This document shows positions 63,507 through 64,000 of a stretch of DNA of 64,000 bases, piece after piece. The position numbers were made by a program, and so were the translations under genes. The first letter of the stretch is position 1. The number at the start of each line of letters is the position of its first letter. The notes beneath the pieces were generated by a model. It ran no database searches. It was not told the DNA's origin and saw only the letters and a program-made list of their open reading frames with translations. The stretch is from Cytophagales bacterium UBA2561. Lineage in GTDB: Bacteria > Bacteroidota > Bacteroidia > Cytophagales > Thermoflexibacteraceae. The stretch covers positions 186,001 through 250,000 of the forward strand of contig DDLX01000043.1 in assembly GCA_002340355.1 (NCBI GenBank), read 5' to 3'.

Positions 63507-63533
63507 GGCAGTTTTTTTAAATGATGTCATTGT

Positions 63534-64000
63534 ATGTTACTTTCTATTGAAACTGCTACGCCTGTTTGTTCGGTAGCTTTGCACGAAAAAGGAGAATTGG
63601 TTGGCTATTCCGAGGGGTTTATTGAGAAATCACATTCTGAAGTTTTGACTTTAATGATTCGGAACTTATTGGAACAAACCAAACATAGATTTGAAAATTT
63701 AACTGCTGTAGCTATTTCTCAAGGTCCAGGGTCTTATACAGGTTTACGAATTGGTACTTCGACTGCTAAAGGAGTTTGCTACGCCTTAGATATTCCATTG
63801 TTGGCAGTAGATACATTATTAAGTTTAAGTACAGAACTTCGAGAAAATCAAAAAGAAGAAAAAATACTTTTTTGTCCGATGTTGGATGCTCGCCGAATGG
63901 AAGTCTATACAGCCTTACACAACACAGATTTGGAGGTCATTCGCCCAACTGAAGCCCATATTTTAACCGAAAAATCATTTGAAAAGGAACTCCAAAACCA
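63534..64000 (+). CDS. tsaB: tRNA threonylcarbamoyladenosine synthesis protein TsaB (partial)
   Basis: Partner of TsaD and TsaE in making the t6A base next to the anticodon of ANN-reading tRNAs. The ATG at 63534 opens 'MLLSIETATPVCSVALHEKG', followed by 'AISQGPGSYTGLRIGTSTAK' and 'CPMLDARRMEVYTAL', all TsaB landmarks. About 155 residues are visible, and the gene continues past the right edge (usual length about 230). Confidence 0.93.
   Translation, partial: MLLSIETATPVCSVALHEKGELVGYSEGFIEKSHSEVLTLMIRNLLEQTKHRFENLTAVAISQGPGSYTGLRIGTSTAKGVCYALDIPLLAVDTLLSLSTELRENQKEEKILFCPMLDARRMEVYTALHNTDLEVIRPTEAHILTEKSFEKELQN

Larger units (their letters stand above)
63143..63533. other. 391-base divergent region between aceB and tsaB
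   Basis: It contains the aceB promoter (63191-63221), a tsaB -7 match (63499) and an 8-bp inverted repeat (AAAATTTC near 63356 with GAAATTTT ending at 63382). It is otherwise AT-rich, without coding signs. Confidence 0.6.

Noticed and set aside
1..64000. CRISPR arrays, tRNA or rRNA genes and insertion sequences
   Set aside because: I looked for regularly spaced repeats, T-arm motifs and transposase signatures and found none. A tRNA or covariance scan would settle the RNA genes.

Overview
The window looks like chromosomal DNA of an AT-rich member of the Bacteroidota, most likely a Cytophagales-type gliding bacterium. The evidence is a gliding/type IX secretion (T9SS) C-terminal domain on a giant exported protein, a SusD/RagB lipoprotein, a PorT-like barrel, Bacteroidota-only families (DUF5606, DUF6427), an atp cluster that lacks atpD and atpC, and promoters of the Bacteroidota form TTG-N19-21-TAnnTTTG. 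I saw no tRNA, rRNA, CRISPR array, insertion sequence or prophage. Both ends cut a gene: a repeat protein on the left and tsaB on the right.

Layout. 1-1.8 kb: end of a protein made of about seven Ig-like repeats. 1.9-9.4 kb: housekeeping genes (aroC, SprT-like protease, HMG-CoA-lyase-like enzyme, SurA-like foldase, mutS) with an intergenic region holding three inverted repeats. 9.5-16.9 kb: a minus-strand block, M23 peptidase - bactofilin - AtpZ - small membrane protein - atpB-E-F-H-A-G, with an internal terminator/promoter after atpE. 17-30 kb: comF, recN, M14 peptidase, MscS channel, alpha/beta hydrolase, engB, DUF5606, an unusual ccmE, an orphan SusD, a zinc-ribbon coiled coil, a small unknown protein, a GHL10 glycosidase and a beta-barrel. 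30-34 kb: radical SAM protein, hydrogenase-type maturation protease, murQ and gmhA.

34-47.4 kb is the accessory core. A single gene encodes about 2,620 residues with nine tandem TIR domains, eight of which keep the catalytic glutamate. They are joined by a recurring linker and followed by a membrane helix, an Ala/Lys/Glu-rich coiled coil and a C-terminal propeller-like sensor region. Two 726-residue blocks of three TIRs are an internal duplication. Just downstream is a well-supported unannotated small RNA (promoter, three hairpins, intrinsic terminator), then a 1,740-residue exported M43-type metalloprotease with a T9SS tail. The TIR protein and the small RNA are the best candidates for something undescribed.

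47.5-64 kb: DUF6427 membrane protein, rbfA, amine oxidase, esterase, metallophosphoesterase with an upstream short terminated transcript, an Lrp regulator, a Nudix regulator, an operon for surface glycan assembly (unknown bitopic protein, two glycosyltransferases, FkbM methyltransferase), the glyoxylate shunt (aceA, aceB) and the start of tsaB.

Many hairpins here are perfect on only one strand because their G-U wobbles become A-C mismatches on the other. I used that to assign a strand to terminators and RNAs.
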